Assembly (NCBI RefSeq): GCF_900114185.1 | Contig: NZ_FOSE01000006.1 | Location: forward strand, 60,363 to 124,362 | Reading direction: 5' to 3' | DNA: 64,000 nt | Source of the DNA: Cellulomonas sp. KH9 | GTDB taxonomy: Bacteria > Actinomycetota > Actinomycetes > Actinomycetales > Cellulomonadaceae | Shown: piece by piece, positions 16,393-25,667 of the stretch | Numbering within the stretch: the first letter of the stretch is position 1 | How the letters are laid out: every line of letters begins with the position of its first letter | Translations under genes and position numbers: made by a program | Notes under the pieces: model-generated | Told to the model about the DNA's origin: nothing | Seen by the model: only the letters and a program-made list of their open reading frames with translations | Database searches by the model: none

Positions 16393-18207
16393 GTGCCCCT
16401 CATCACCAAGGTCCTCGTCGCGAACCGCGGGGAGATCGCCGTCCGCATCGCCCGTGCCTGCCGCGACGCCGGTGTCGCCTCCGTCGCGGTCTACTCGGAC
16501 ACCGACCGCGACGCGCTGCACGTGCACGTCGCGGACGAGGCGTACGCCCTCGACGGCGCCCGCGCGGCCGAGACGTACCTCGACATCCCCAAGCTGCTCG
16601 ACGTCGCCCGGCGCTCCGGCGCCGACGCCGTCCACCCCGGCTACGGCTTCCTGTCGGAGAACGCGCAGTTCGCGCAGGCCGTGACCGACGCCGGCCTCGT
16701 GTGGGTCGGCCCGCCGCCCGCGGCGATCGAGGCGCTGGGCGACAAGGTCAGTGCCCGCCACATCGCCCAGCGCGCCGGCGCACCGCTCGTCGCGGGCACG
16801 CCGGAGCCGGTCCGCGACGTCGCGGAGATCCACGCGTTCGCGGCGGAGCACGGGCTGCCCGTGGCCATCAAGGCCGCGTTCGGCGGCGGCGGGCGCGGTC
16901 TGAAGGTCGCACGCGAGGCCGACGAGATCGACGAGATGTACGAGTCCGCGGTCCGGGAGGCCGTCGCGGCGTTCGGCCGCGGCGAGTGCTTCGTCGAGCG
17001 GTACCTGGACCGGCCGCGGCACGTCGAGACGCAGTGCCTCGCCGACGCGCACGGCACGGTCGTCGTCGTCTCGACGCGCGACTGCTCGCTGCAGCGCCGC
17101 CACCAGAAGCTGGTGGAGGAGGCGCCCGCACCGTTCCTCACCGACGCGCAGCAGCAGACGCTCGTGGCCGCGTCGCAGGCGATCCTGCGGGAGGCCGGGT
17201 ACGTGGGCGCCGGCACCTGCGAGTTCCTCGTGGGCGCCGACGGCACGGTCTCGTTCCTCGAGGTGAACACCCGCCTGCAGGTCGAGCACCCCGTCACCGA
17301 GGAGATCAGCGGCATCGACCTGGTGCGTGAGCAGCTGCGCATCGCCGCCGGCGAGCCGCTCGGCTACACCGAGGTCGTCACCCGCGGGCACTCGCTGGAG
17401 TTCCGCATCAACGGCGAGGACCCGGCCGCCGGGTTCCTGCCGGCGCCCGGCCGCATCTCCCGCCTGCGCTTCCCCTCCGGCCCCGGTGTGCGCGTGGACT
17501 CCGGCGTCGTCGAGGGCGACACCGTGTCCGGCCTGTTCGACTCGATGATCGCCAAGCTCGTGGTCACGGGTGCGACGCGCCGCCAGGCGGTCGAGCGGGC
17601 GCGCCGCGCGCTCGCCGAGCTCGAGGTGGTCGGCATCCCGACCGTCGTGCCCTTCCACCGCGCTGTCCTGGAGTCCGAGGCGTTCGTCCCGGCGGACGAC
17701 ACCACGCCGTTCACCGTGCACACCCGCTGGATCGAGACGGAGTTCGCCCAGACCGTCGCCGGGCTGGGACGCCCCGCCCCGGCGCAGGAGGAGGCGCAGC
17801 TGCCCGACGGTGCGCTGGAGCGCGTGGTCGTCGAGGTGGGCGGCAAGCGGCTCGAGGTCGTGCTGCCGGCCGCCCTGGGGCTCGGACGCACCTCCGGGAC
17901 CGGCCCGGGTCGCGGGGGCGCCGGTGCCCGCCCCGGCGCGGGTCCGCGGCGCACGTCGCGCCCGCGGGCCGGACGCAGCGGCGGCTCGAACGGCACGACG
18001 CTCGCCTCGCCCATGCAGGGCACGATCGTCAAGGTCGCGGTGGCGGAGGGCGCCCAGGTCGCGGAGGGTGACCTGGTGGTGGTCCTGGAGGCCATGAAGA
18101 TGGAGCAGCCGCTGGTCGCGCACCGCGCCGGCACGGTGCGCTCGCTCACCGCCGGCGTCGGCTCCAGCGTGAGCGCCGGCAGCGCGATCTGCGAGATCGT
18201 CGGCTGA
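16393..18207 (+). CDS. accA: Acetyl/propionyl-CoA carboxylase alpha subunit (biotin carboxylase + BCCP)
   Basis: 604 residues. Residues 1-455 are biotin carboxylase: [18 protein letters not shown], the glycine-rich ATP-grasp loop [12 protein letters not shown], the [18 protein letters not shown] segment and [14 protein letters not shown]. After a low-complexity Gly/Arg linker (about 500-535) comes the biotin carrier domain with EAMKMEQPL; Lys569 is the biotinylation site. It carboxylates biotin using ATP and bicarbonate, then delivers it to AccD. AccE and BirA are also in this window, so the full enzyme plus its ligase are encoded within 9 kb. Actinobacterial alpha subunits of this type serve several AccD paralogues. 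Length is typical. Confidence 0.97.
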   Translation: MPLITKVLVANRGEIAVRIARACRDAGVASVAVYSDTDRDALHVHVADEAYALDGARAAETYLDIPKLLDVARRSGADAVHPGYGFLSENAQFAQAVTDAGLVWVGPPPAAIEALGDKVSARHIAQRAGAPLVAGTPEPVRDVAEIHAFAAEHGLPVAIKAAFGGGGRGLKVAREADEIDEMYESAVREAVAAFGRGECFVERYLDRPRHVETQCLADAHGTVVVVSTRDCSLQRRHQKLVEEAPAPFLTDAQQQTLVAASQAILREAGYVGAGTCEFLVGADGTVSFLEVNTRLQVEHPVTEEISGIDLVREQLRIAAGEPLGYTEVVTRGHSLEFRINGEDPAAGFLPAPGRISRLRFPSGPGVRVDSGVVEGDTVSGLFDSMIAKLVVTGATRRQAVERARRALAELEVVGIPTVVPFHRAVLESEAFVPADDTTPFTVHTRWIETEFAQTVAGLGRPAPAQEEAQLPDGALERVVVEVGGKRLEVVLPAALGLGRTSGTGPGRGGAGARPGAGPRRTSRPRAGRSGGSNGTTLASPMQGTIVKVAVAEGAQVAEGDLVVVLEAMKMEQPLVAHRAGTVRSLTAGVGSSVSAGSAICEIVG

Positions 18208-18254
18208 CCGCGCCGCGCACGGGCCCGCACCCCCGTCGCCCCGGCGACGGGTGG

Positions 18255-18698
18255 GTGCAGTGCGCCTGCGGACGGCGGCACTGGGGCCTGCACGGGGCCG
18301 CCGGGCTGCTGCTGGTCCGGCGCGACGACACCGGGCGCGCCACCGACGTGGTGCTGCAGCACCGCGCGCCCTGGAGCGACCAGGGCGGCACCTGGGGCCT
18401 GCCGGGGGGCGCACGGGAGCCCGACGAGACCGCCGTGCAGACCGCGCTGCGCGAGGCGCAGGAGGAGGCGGGCGTGGACCCGGGTGCGGTGCGGGTGCGC
18501 GGCGAGCACGTGCTGCACCACCCGGACTGGAGCTACACGACCGTGCTGGGCGACGCGCGCGGCCCGGTCGAGCCCGCCGTGACCGACGCCGAGAGCATCA
18601 CGGTCGCCTGGGTCCCGGTCGACGAGGTCGCCGACCGGGACCTGCTGCCGGCGTTCGCCGACGCCTGGCCGCTCCTGCGGGCCCGCCTCGACGGCTGA
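18255..18698 (+). CDS. NUDIX hydrolase
   Basis: 147 residues from the GTG at 18255. The NUDIX box runs GGAREPDETAV...REAQEEAGV, matching GX5EX7REUXEEXGU, so it should hydrolyse a nucleoside diphosphate linked to another moiety with a divalent metal. The N-terminus VQCACGRRHWGLHGAAG is a small Cys/His patch common to actinobacterial members. The frame is open upstream to a CTG at 18204 that overlaps the accA stop as CTGA, adding 17 residues (ending GDGW). Members I recall carry a similar GDGW-V extension, so a CTG start coupled to accA is a real alternative. Substrate unknown. Confidence 0.88.
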   Translation: MQCACGRRHWGLHGAAGLLLVRRDDTGRATDVVLQHRAPWSDQGGTWGLPGGAREPDETAVQTALREAQEEAGVDPGAVRVRGEHVLHHPDWSYTTVLGDARGPVEPAVTDAESITVAWVPVDEVADRDLLPAFADAWPLLRARLDG

Positions 18699-18731
18699 CG
18701 GGCGACCGCGCCGGCGGCGCCGGCCGCGCCG

Positions 18732-20258
18732 TCAGTCGATCGCCCGCTGGTGGAGCATGCGCGCCACCTCACCGATCGTCCCGGACATCGACGGGTACAC
18801 CGTGGAGGCCTCCGCCACCTGGTCGGCCGTGAGCCGGTGCGTCACCGCCAGGGTGAGCGGGAAGATCGACTCACTCGCCCGCGGGCCTACCACGACGGCA
18901 CCGAGGATCGTGCCGGTGCCGGCGTGGGCGAAGATCTTCACGAACCCGTCGCGGACGCCCAGCATCTTGGCGCGGGGGTTGCGCGACAGCGGCAGCGTGC
19001 TGGTGCGGTAGTGCGTCCCCGTCTCGCGCAGCCGCGCCTCGGAGAGCCCCACCGTGGCGATCTCGGGCGCCGTGAAGATGTTGGCCGAGATGCCCCGCAG
19101 CGACAGCGGCCGGACCGCGTCGCCCAGCGCGTGCGACATCGCGATGCGCCCCTGCGTGGCCGCGACCGAGGCCAGCGGCAGCACGCCGGTGCAGTCGCCG
19201 GCGGCGTACACGCCGCGCACGTTGGTGCGCGAGACCTTGTCGACCTCGACGTGCCCGGACGGCGTGAGGCGCACACCGGCCTCCTCGAGCCCGAGCCCCC
19301 GCGTGGTGGGGACCGAGCCCACCGCGAGCAGCACGTGCGAGCCCTCGACGGTGCGGCCGTCCTCCAGGGTCACGACGACGCCGTCGGCGGTCCGGCGCGC
19401 GGCCGACGCGCGCGAGCGCGACATCACCGTCATGCCGCGCTGGGTGAAGATCCGCCCGATGAGCTCGGCGGCGTCGGCGTCCTCCCCCGGCAGCACCCGG
19501 TCGCGGCTCGACACCAGGACCACGTCCGCCCCGAGCGACGTGTACGCACCGGCGAACTCCGCGCCCGTCACGCCGGACCCGACGACGACGAGGCGCTCCG
19601 GCAGCTCGTCGAGGTCGTACATCTGCGTCCACGTGAGGATCCGCTCGCCGTCCGGGCGCGCGTCGGGCAGCACCCGCGGCGTGGCGCCGGTGGCCAGCAG
19701 CACCACGTCGGCCGCGAGCTCGTGCTCCCGGCCGTCCGCACCGGTCACGGCCACCCGAGCCGGGTCGAGCAGCCGACCCGTGCCGGTGACGACGTCGACG
19801 CCCTCGCGCGCCAGCCGCGCCCGGATGTCGTCGGACTGCGCGGTCGCCAGCTGCTTGACCCGCGCGTTGACCGCCTGCAGGTCGATGCTGTGGCGCAGCG
19901 CGGTCCCGGCCCCGGCACCGGACGCCCCCGCACCGACGGCCGCGAGCGCGTCCAGCCGGATCCCCAGCTCCGGTGCGCGGTCGGCGATGGTCATCCACTC
20001 GGCCGTCGCGATGAGCGTCTTGGACGGCACCACGTCGGTGAGGACCGCCGCACCACCGAGGCCGGCACGCTCGACGACGGTCACGCGGGCGCCCAGGCGG
20101 CGCGCGACGAGCGCGGCCTCGTAGCCGCCCGGGCCACCGCCCACGATCACGACGTGCCCGGCGGGCGGGTCGTCCGGTGCCTCGCGGACGGTCGACGCGG
20201 CGGTGAGGGCCGGCACCTGCGGCTGGTCGGGGGCTGCGGAGGTCTGCTCGCTGGTCAC
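18732..20258 (-). CDS. NAD(P)H-quinone dehydrogenase / LpdA-type flavoprotein disulfide reductase homologue
   Basis: 508 residues. FAD-binding GGGPGGYEAAL near residue 45, an NAD(P)H-binding VVVGSGVTGAEFAGAYTSLG near 230, and a C-terminal dimerisation domain ending LHQRAID. Where dihydrolipoamide dehydrogenases have the redox pair CLNVGC, this protein reads GGAAVLTDVVPSK, so it lacks the disulfide. The arrangement matches M. tuberculosis LpdA (Rv3303c), shown to be an NAD(P)H:quinone reductase rather than a lipoamide dehydrogenase. Start chosen at the GTG at 20258, which has CAGGAT 7 nt upstream; an ATG at 20267 is possible. Divergent from the purine nucleoside phosphorylase gene, as in mycobacteria, where Rv3303c also lies near the nucleoside salvage genes. 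Confidence 0.9.
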   Translation of the reverse strand: MTSEQTSAAPDQPQVPALTAASTVREAPDDPPAGHVVIVGGGPGGYEAALVARRLGARVTVVERAGLGGAAVLTDVVPSKTLIATAEWMTIADRAPELGIRLDALAAVGAGASGAGAGTALRHSIDLQAVNARVKQLATAQSDDIRARLAREGVDVVTGTGRLLDPARVAVTGADGREHELAADVVLLATGATPRVLPDARPDGERILTWTQMYDLDELPERLVVVGSGVTGAEFAGAYTSLGADVVLVSSRDRVLPGEDADAAELIGRIFTQRGMTVMSRSRASAARRTADGVVVTLEDGRTVEGSHVLLAVGSVPTTRGLGLEEAGVRLTPSGHVEVDKVSRTNVRGVYAAGDCTGVLPLASVAATQGRIAMSHALGDAVRPLSLRGISANIFTAPEIATVGLSEARLRETGTHYRTSTLPLSRNPRAKMLGVRDGFVKIFAHAGTGTILGAVVVGPRASESIFPLTLAVTHRLTADQVAEASTVYPSMSGTIGEVARMLHQRAID

Positions 20259-20288
20259 GGGCCCCATCCTGCCCGGCCGGCACGTGGT

Positions 20289-20294
20289 TAGCCT
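20289..20294 (+). promoter_or_regulatory. -10 element TAGCCT, leaderless promoter of the PNP gene
   Basis: TAGCCT ends 6 nt before the ATG at 20301. Only about 40 bp separate the divergent start codons here. Confidence 0.65.
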
Positions 20295-20300
20295 GTTCCC

Positions 20301-21176
20301 ATGACCGACGTCTCCCCCGCCCGCGACCTGACCGGTGGCGCGCTGCCCAGCCTCGACGACCCGACGACCGACCCCTTCGACGTGGCACGCCTCGCGGCGG
20401 AGGTGATCGCGCAGCGCACCGGCGTCGCGCGGCACGACGTCGCGCTCGTGCTCGGCTCCGGCTGGGGAGGCGCGGCGGACCTGCTCGGTGAGACCGTCGC
20501 CGAGATCCCGAGCCACGAGGTCCCCGGGTTCACGCGCGCCGCGGTGGCGGGCCACGTCGGCACGCTGCGCTCGGTCCGGATCGCGGGCGACGGCACCCGG
20601 CCCGACCGGTACGCGCTGGTGCTGGGCTCGCGCACGCACCTGTACGAGGGGCGCGGCGTGCGCCGCGTCGTGCACGGCGTGCGGACCGCCGCGGCCACCG
20701 GCGCGTCGACGGTCGTCCTCACCAACGGCTGCGGCGGCCTGAACCTGGCGTGGGGGCCGGGCACGCCCGTGCTGATCCGCGACCACATCAACCTCACGGC
20801 GACGTCCCCGCTGGAGGGCGCGACCTTCGTGGACCTCACCGACCTGTACTCCCCGCGGCTGCGCGCCGTGGCGCGGGAGGTCGACGCGTCGCTCGACGAG
20901 GGCGTGTACGTCCAGTTCCCCGGCCCGCACTACGAGACGCCCGCGGAGGTCGCCATGGCCGGCCGCATCGGGGGCGACCTCGTCGGCATGTCGACCACCC
21001 TCGAGGCCATCGCCGCGCGGCACGCGGGCCTGGAGGTGCTCGGCATCTCGCTGGTCACCAACCTGGCCGCGGGCATCAGCCCCGAGCCGCTCGACCACGC
21101 CGAGGTCCTCGAGGCCGGACGCGCCGCCGGACCCCGGATCAGCGCCCTGCTCGCGGAGGTCGTGCGGCGGTTGTGA
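20301..21176 (+). CDS. punA: Purine nucleoside phosphorylase
   Basis: 291 residues of the trimeric (high-molecular-weight substrate, PNP/MTAP) class. LVLGSGWGGAADLL is the phosphate-binding N-terminus, RTHLYEGRG the conserved His loop, TNGCGGLNLAW and the FPGPHYETPAE segment with the purine-site Glu/Tyr. The ISLVTNLAAGIS stretch carries the Asn that recognises 6-oxopurines. It splits inosine, guanosine and their deoxy forms with phosphate into base plus (deoxy)ribose 1-phosphate. The neighbouring sugar-phosphate mutase (from 21229) and the deoxyribose aldolase and adenosine deaminase genes nearby supply the next and preceding steps. Leaderless ATG start. Confidence 0.95.
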   Translation: MTDVSPARDLTGGALPSLDDPTTDPFDVARLAAEVIAQRTGVARHDVALVLGSGWGGAADLLGETVAEIPSHEVPGFTRAAVAGHVGTLRSVRIAGDGTRPDRYALVLGSRTHLYEGRGVRRVVHGVRTAAATGASTVVLTNGCGGLNLAWGPGTPVLIRDHINLTATSPLEGATFVDLTDLYSPRLRAVAREVDASLDEGVYVQFPGPHYETPAEVAMAGRIGGDLVGMSTTLEAIAARHAGLEVLGISLVTNLAAGISPEPLDHAEVLEAGRAAGPRISALLAEVVRRL

Positions 21177-21215
21177 GGCGCACGCGGTGACGATGCCGGG
21201 CCGCGGCCCCGCCAG

Positions 21216-21221
21216 TAGGTT
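21216..21221 (+). promoter_or_regulatory. -10 element TAGGTT, leaderless promoter of the mutase gene
   Basis: TAGGTT ends 7 nt before the GTG at 21229, favouring that codon over the in-frame GTG at 21223. Confidence 0.6.
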
Positions 21222-21228
21222 GGTGTCC

Positions 21229-23163
21229 GTGAGCGCCACGGACCACGACGACGTGCTGCGCGGGGACGCCCCGGCGCCCGCCGCGACCGACCAGAGCCCG
21301 ACCGCCGACCCGGCGCAGGGCGACGCCTGGGACGACCTGGTGCGCCGGGTCGAGGCCTGGGTCGCCGACGACCCGGACCCGCGGACGGCCGACGAGCTGA
21401 CGTCGCTGCTGCGGACCGCGCAGGACACGCCCGGTCCCGGGGCCGACGACCCGGTCGCCGACCTGGCACGTCAGGAGGCGCGGGCCGCCCGCGCCGACCT
21501 CGAGGACCGGTTCTCGGGGCTCCTGCAGTTCGGCACCGCGGGGCTGCGCGGGGAGCTGGGCGGCGGACCGCACCGCATGAACCGCGCCGTCGTCATCCGC
21601 GCGGCCGCCGGGCTGGCGGACTTCCTCACCGGTGAGCTCGAGGGCGCCACCCCACCGCCGCGTGTGGTCGTCGGCTACGACGCCCGCCACAACTCGCACA
21701 CGTTCGCGCTCGACACCGCGGCGGTCATGACGGCGGTCGGGATCGACGTGCTGCTGCTGCCGCGGCCGCTGCCGACCCCGGTGCTCGCCTCGGCCGTCCG
21801 GCGGTCCGGGGCCGACGCCGGCGTCATGGTCACCGCGTCGCACAACCCGCCGCAGGACAACGGGTACAAGGTCTACCTCGGCGGACGCGTCGTCACCGGC
21901 GCCGGGCAGGGCGCGCAGATCGTGCCGCCCGCGGACACCGCCATCGCGGCCGCGATCGCCCGCGTGCCGTCCGTCGCGGCCGTGCCGCGGGCCGCGTCCG
22001 GCTGGACCGTCCTCGGCGAGGACGTGGTCGAGGCGTACGCCGCCGACGCAGCGGCCGTCGCCCCGGGCGGCGACCCCGAGCACCGTGCCCGCCTGAAGGT
22101 CGTCGTGACCCCGCTGCACGGGGTGGGTGGCGCCCTGACGCGCGACGTGCTGACCCGCGCGGGCTTCACGGACGTCACGCTGGTGCCCGAGCAGGCGGAG
22201 CCGGACCCGGACTTCCCCACGGTGGCCTTCCCCAACCCCGAGGAGCCGGGCGCGACCGACCTCGCGCTGGCACTCGCCGCGGCGATGCGGGCCGACCTCG
22301 TCGTGGCCGTCGACCCCGACGCCGACCGCTGCGCCGTCGCCCTCATCGACCCCCGCGCGCACATCCCGGCCCGCGGGCCGGAGACGCCGCAGGCCGACGG
22401 CTGGCGCATGCTCACGGGCGACGAGGTCGGTGCCCTGCTCGGCGCCGACGCAGCCGCCCGGGTGCGCCCGGACGAGCGCCCCGACGGTGCGGCACCGACG
22501 CTCGCGTGCTCGATCGTGTCGTCCCGGCTGCTGGCGGCGATCGCCGCCGACGCCGGTCTGCGGTTCGCCTCGACGCTCACCGGCTTCAAGTGGATCTCCC
22601 GCGTCGACGGCCTGGTCTTCGGGTACGAGGAGGCGCTGGGGTACTGCGTCGACCCCGCGCACGTGCGCGACAAGGACGGCATGTCGGCCGCCGTGCGGGT
22701 GTGCGACCTGGCCGCCCGCCTGGCGGCGGAGGGCCGCACCCTCGTCGACGCGCTGGACGACCTGGCCCGTGCCCACGGTCTGCACGCGACCGGCCAGGTC
22801 AGCGCGCGGTTCGCCGACATCGGCCGGATCGGCGCGACGATGTCCGCCCTGCGGGAGCAGCCGCCGGCGCAGCTGGCCGGCTCCCCCGTGGTCGAGCTCG
22901 TCGACCTGGCCGCAGGCACCGACGACGACCGCGGCGGGCTGCCCCCGACCGACGGGCTGCGCCTGCTCACGGCGGACGGCACCCGCGTGGTGGTGCGCCC
23001 CTCGGGCACCGAGCCCAAGGTGAAGGCGTACCTCGAGGTCGTCGTCCCCGTGGCGGCCGACGCGGACCGTGGCGTTCTCGACGCCGCGCACCGCACGGCA
23101 CGCGAGCGCCTGGACCACCTGGCGGCCGACGTGCGGGCGGCGCTGGGCCTCAGCGGGGACTGA
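21229..23163 (+). CDS. Phospho-sugar mutase (PMM/PGM family)
   Basis: 644 residues of the alpha-D-phosphohexomutase superfamily. All four signature loops are visible: phosphoserine Ser204 in TASHNPPQDNGYKVY, metal loop DPDADR, sugar-specificity loop FGYEEALGYCV, and phosphate loop RPSGTEPKVKAYLE. GTAGLRGELGGGP near the N-terminus is typical of the PgcA/PMM2-like branch. It is longer than the usual 550-580 residues because of an N-terminal extension and inserts near 380-420. Annotations in this branch vary between phosphoglucomutase and phosphomannomutase. Its place directly after purine nucleoside phosphorylase, within a salvage neighbourhood lacking a DeoB-type gene, suggests phosphopentomutase activity as a possibility. 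Confidence 0.92.
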   Translation: MSATDHDDVLRGDAPAPAATDQSPTADPAQGDAWDDLVRRVEAWVADDPDPRTADELTSLLRTAQDTPGPGADDPVADLARQEARAARADLEDRFSGLLQFGTAGLRGELGGGPHRMNRAVVIRAAAGLADFLTGELEGATPPPRVVVGYDARHNSHTFALDTAAVMTAVGIDVLLLPRPLPTPVLASAVRRSGADAGVMVTASHNPPQDNGYKVYLGGRVVTGAGQGAQIVPPADTAIAAAIARVPSVAAVPRAASGWTVLGEDVVEAYAADAAAVAPGGDPEHRARLKVVVTPLHGVGGALTRDVLTRAGFTDVTLVPEQAEPDPDFPTVAFPNPEEPGATDLALALAAAMRADLVVAVDPDADRCAVALIDPRAHIPARGPETPQADGWRMLTGDEVGALLGADAAARVRPDERPDGAAPTLACSIVSSRLLAAIAADAGLRFASTLTGFKWISRVDGLVFGYEEALGYCVDPAHVRDKDGMSAAVRVCDLAARLAAEGRTLVDALDDLARAHGLHATGQVSARFADIGRIGATMSALREQPPAQLAGSPVVELVDLAAGTDDDRGGLPPTDGLRLLTADGTRVVVRPSGTEPKVKAYLEVVVPVAADADRGVLDAAHRTARERLDHLAADVRAALGLSGD

Positions 23164-23184
23164 CCGCGGGGCGGCGGCCCGCGG
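23164..23184. terminator. Short hairpin between convergent genes
   Basis: CCGCGGG, a 7-nt loop and CCCGCGG, starting immediately after the mutase stop and 22 nt before the stop of the convergent cellulose-binding protein gene. Confidence 0.5.
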
Positions 23185-23205
23185 CCCGACCGCGCCGGGA
23201 GCGCC

Positions 23206-25572
23206 TCAGCCGGTGCGCGTGCAGCGCACCTGCGGCACGGACCGGGCGGTGTCGCTCTCGGCCGTGCCGTTGAACCCGAAGGTCACGCTCCCGCCGTTCT
23301 CGATGATGCCGTTCCACGGCATGTTCTCCGCGGTCACCGTGCTCCCGCTGCGGGTGATCTGCGCGGCCCACTGCTCGGTGATCTCCAGCCCGTCGGGCTG
23401 CGTCCAGGTGAGCAGCCAGCCGCGGACCCCGGAGGTCGTCGCGGTGACGGTGACCTGGGCCTGCATGCCGCCCGGCCAGGAGCCCACCACCTCGTAGGTG
23501 GCGGTGCAGGCGCCCGCGGGCACGGCAGCCGGTGGTGCCGCCACACCGGGCTGCGCGGCCGGGGTGGGATCCGCGGCGGCGGGCGGCGCTGCCGGTGTCG
23601 GGTGCGGCGGGGACGCGACGGGGGGCGACGTGTCCCCGTCGGGCGTCGGCCCGCTCGACGGGGAGACGGTGGGCAGGCCGTCGCTGAGGGCCGTCTCCCC
23701 CGGGGCGAACGGGGGCACGACGGGGTTCACGTCGGTGTCCACCGCGGACGGGTCGCAGACCGCGCCCGGACGGTAGGTGGTGTAGGCGCCGGCGTCGCAC
23801 GTGAACCCCACGACGGCGTCACCCCCCAGCACGACCGCACCCGACAGCCGCGCCGAGCCCAGCACCCGGGCGACGTCGCGGACGACCACGTCGCCGGTGA
23901 GCTCGGCACCGGCCTCCACCCAGGCGCGCCCCTCGAGACGCACCCCCGGGCCGACGACGGCGTCACCCCGCACCACGGCACCGGTCGCGACGTACGCGGC
24001 CGGGTCGACGCGTGCGGTGTCGTCGACCCAGCCGCCCCCGTGCGGGTGCCGGTGGCCGCCCTCGGCGACGAGGTCCGCGGCCGGGTCGGACACCGTCGCG
24101 CCCGCGACCCGGAACTCGTAGGGGTAGCGGGCGGTCCGGGGGAACGTCTCCAGCCCCGAGGCGACGACCTCCGTCGGCGTGGCGGCGACCACCAGGTAGA
24201 CCTCGTCCTCGCCGGGGCGCAGCGCGAGCCGCAGCTCACCGTCGGTGGCCTCGGTGACGGGGCTGTACCGCGGACCGCCCGGCCCGACCGCCACGAGCCC
24301 GAAGCTCCAGCCGCGGTGCTCACCGGCCCCGCTCTCGACGTGCCCGCGCACCCGGACCCGCACGTCCGTGCCGGACCCGTCGGGCACGAGCCGCACCACC
24401 GTGTAGCCGTACGCACCGGGCGCGAACGTGCCGGTCACCCGGTGGTGCCCGGGGTCGTCCGCCACGGCCTCCACGGGGGTGGTGCGGTGCGCGAGGAGGA
24501 CGGGGTCGAGGTCCCCGTGCAGCCCGCCCGGCGTGAGGTCGTCGACGGCGACGCGCATGGCGTACTGCGTCACCCGCCGGTTGAGCGCCGCGGCGTTGGA
24601 GGACGTGAGCCGCGCGTACGCGCCGAGCACGTGCTCGGTGCCGGAGGAGCCGGTCCACAGGTCGCCCACGAGCCGCGGCGACGACCGGTCGGCGAGGTAC
24701 TGCAGCAGCAGCCACCCCGCCGCCCCCTGCCGCGCGCTCCCCCAGGCGAGGTGCGGGGCGAGGAGGTGGTCCGAGACGTCGGCGTGCTCGCCGGGGACCG
24801 CGAGCGTCGCGAGGTACGCGGACGCCGCCGTGCGCAGGGTCGCGGCGGACTCGTCCGTGAGGCCGTGCCCGGGGTGCGCGGCCTCGGTGAGGTGCTGCAG
24901 GGCCTCCGCGACGCCACGGGCGAGCTCCCACGGCGTGCCGGCGGGCACCCCCGAGGACCGCGCCGCGCCGCCGGTCGGGGCGGGTCCCGCGCGGGTCGGC
25001 GTCGCCCCGGCGGAGGCCGACGCCGTCGGGGTCGCGACGGCCGCCGCGGCGACCCCGGGGTCGAGGGAGGACGCCAGCACGTCGGGCTGCACCCGCAGGA
25101 GCGCGACCCCGTCGACGACCGCCCCGCGGGTGGGCGGCACCGGGTCGCCGGGCGGCACGTCGGCGGTCGCGGGACGGTCCACGGCGGTGGCCGCACCCGG
25201 CCCCTGCGCCCACGTCCCGTCGACCACGACGAGGAGCTTGTGCTCCGCGAGCGGGCCCTCGTCCGCACCCAGCCCGGCGTCGTCGACGCCGAGCGCCTGC
25301 AGCGCGTCGAGCTGGGCGACGACGACGGCCGGGTCGAACCGCACGGCCCGGGGTGCTGCGGTCGGGTCGGCGCCGGCGCGCGCGCCCCACGCGAGCGCCA
25401 CCCGGTCGCCCTCGAGCACGTGCGCCTCGGACCACGCGGCGCGCCAGGGCTCGGGGACGGCGAGCCGGAGCCGGTGCGCCCCGTTGTCCCCGAGGGCGGT
25501 CGCCAGGGCCGCGCCCAGCACGAAGGCCGCGACGAGCGCCACGACGACCGTGCCGCGCCTGATCGGGCCCAT
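23206..25572 (-). CDS. Exported DUF6055/Svx-like protein with beta-helix repeat and C-terminal CBM2
   Basis: 788 residues from the ATG at 25572, with GGGAGGAG upstream at a long 11-nt spacing. Residues 1-28 are a signal peptide. About 40-520 is a large domain (HKLLVVVDGTWAQG; AAGWLLLQYLADRS; SSNAAALNRRVTQYAMR) that I assign tentatively to DUF6055, as in Svx/AvrXca virulence-associated proteins. About 525-610 has hexapeptide-like repeats (VDPAAYVATGAVVRGDAVVG) expected to form a left-handed beta-helix. A Pro/Thr/Ser linker (about 625-690) leads to a CBM2 domain of about 100 residues bounded by Cys, with the exposed tryptophans in GSWPGGMQAQV, WLLTWTQPDG and ENMPWNGII. It is thus probably secreted and cellulose-bound; the catalytic function, if any, is unknown. 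Confidence 0.85.
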   Translation of the reverse strand: MGPIRRGTVVVALVAAFVLGAALATALGDNGAHRLRLAVPEPWRAAWSEAHVLEGDRVALAWGARAGADPTAAPRAVRFDPAVVVAQLDALQALGVDDAGLGADEGPLAEHKLLVVVDGTWAQGPGAATAVDRPATADVPPGDPVPPTRGAVVDGVALLRVQPDVLASSLDPGVAAAAVATPTASASAGATPTRAGPAPTGGAARSSGVPAGTPWELARGVAEALQHLTEAAHPGHGLTDESAATLRTAASAYLATLAVPGEHADVSDHLLAPHLAWGSARQGAAGWLLLQYLADRSSPRLVGDLWTGSSGTEHVLGAYARLTSSNAAALNRRVTQYAMRVAVDDLTPGGLHGDLDPVLLAHRTTPVEAVADDPGHHRVTGTFAPGAYGYTVVRLVPDGSGTDVRVRVRGHVESGAGEHRGWSFGLVAVGPGGPRYSPVTEATDGELRLALRPGEDEVYLVVAATPTEVVASGLETFPRTARYPYEFRVAGATVSDPAADLVAEGGHRHPHGGGWVDDTARVDPAAYVATGAVVRGDAVVGPGVRLEGRAWVEAGAELTGDVVVRDVARVLGSARLSGAVVLGGDAVVGFTCDAGAYTTYRPGAVCDPSAVDTDVNPVVPPFAPGETALSDGLPTVSPSSGPTPDGDTSPPVASPPHPTPAAPPAAADPTPAAQPGVAAPPAAVPAGACTATYEVVGSWPGGMQAQVTVTATTSGVRGWLLTWTQPDGLEITEQWAAQITRSGSTVTAENMPWNGIIENGGSVTFGFNGTAESDTARSVPQVRCTRTG

Positions 25573-25667
25573 GCCGCGTGCGTCTCCTCCCGGCGGTGCG
25601 CGCCGTCGGGGTCCGGGTGGACCGGGCGGACCCGCTGCTGACCTGCTGGTCGGCCGTGAACGTGCCC

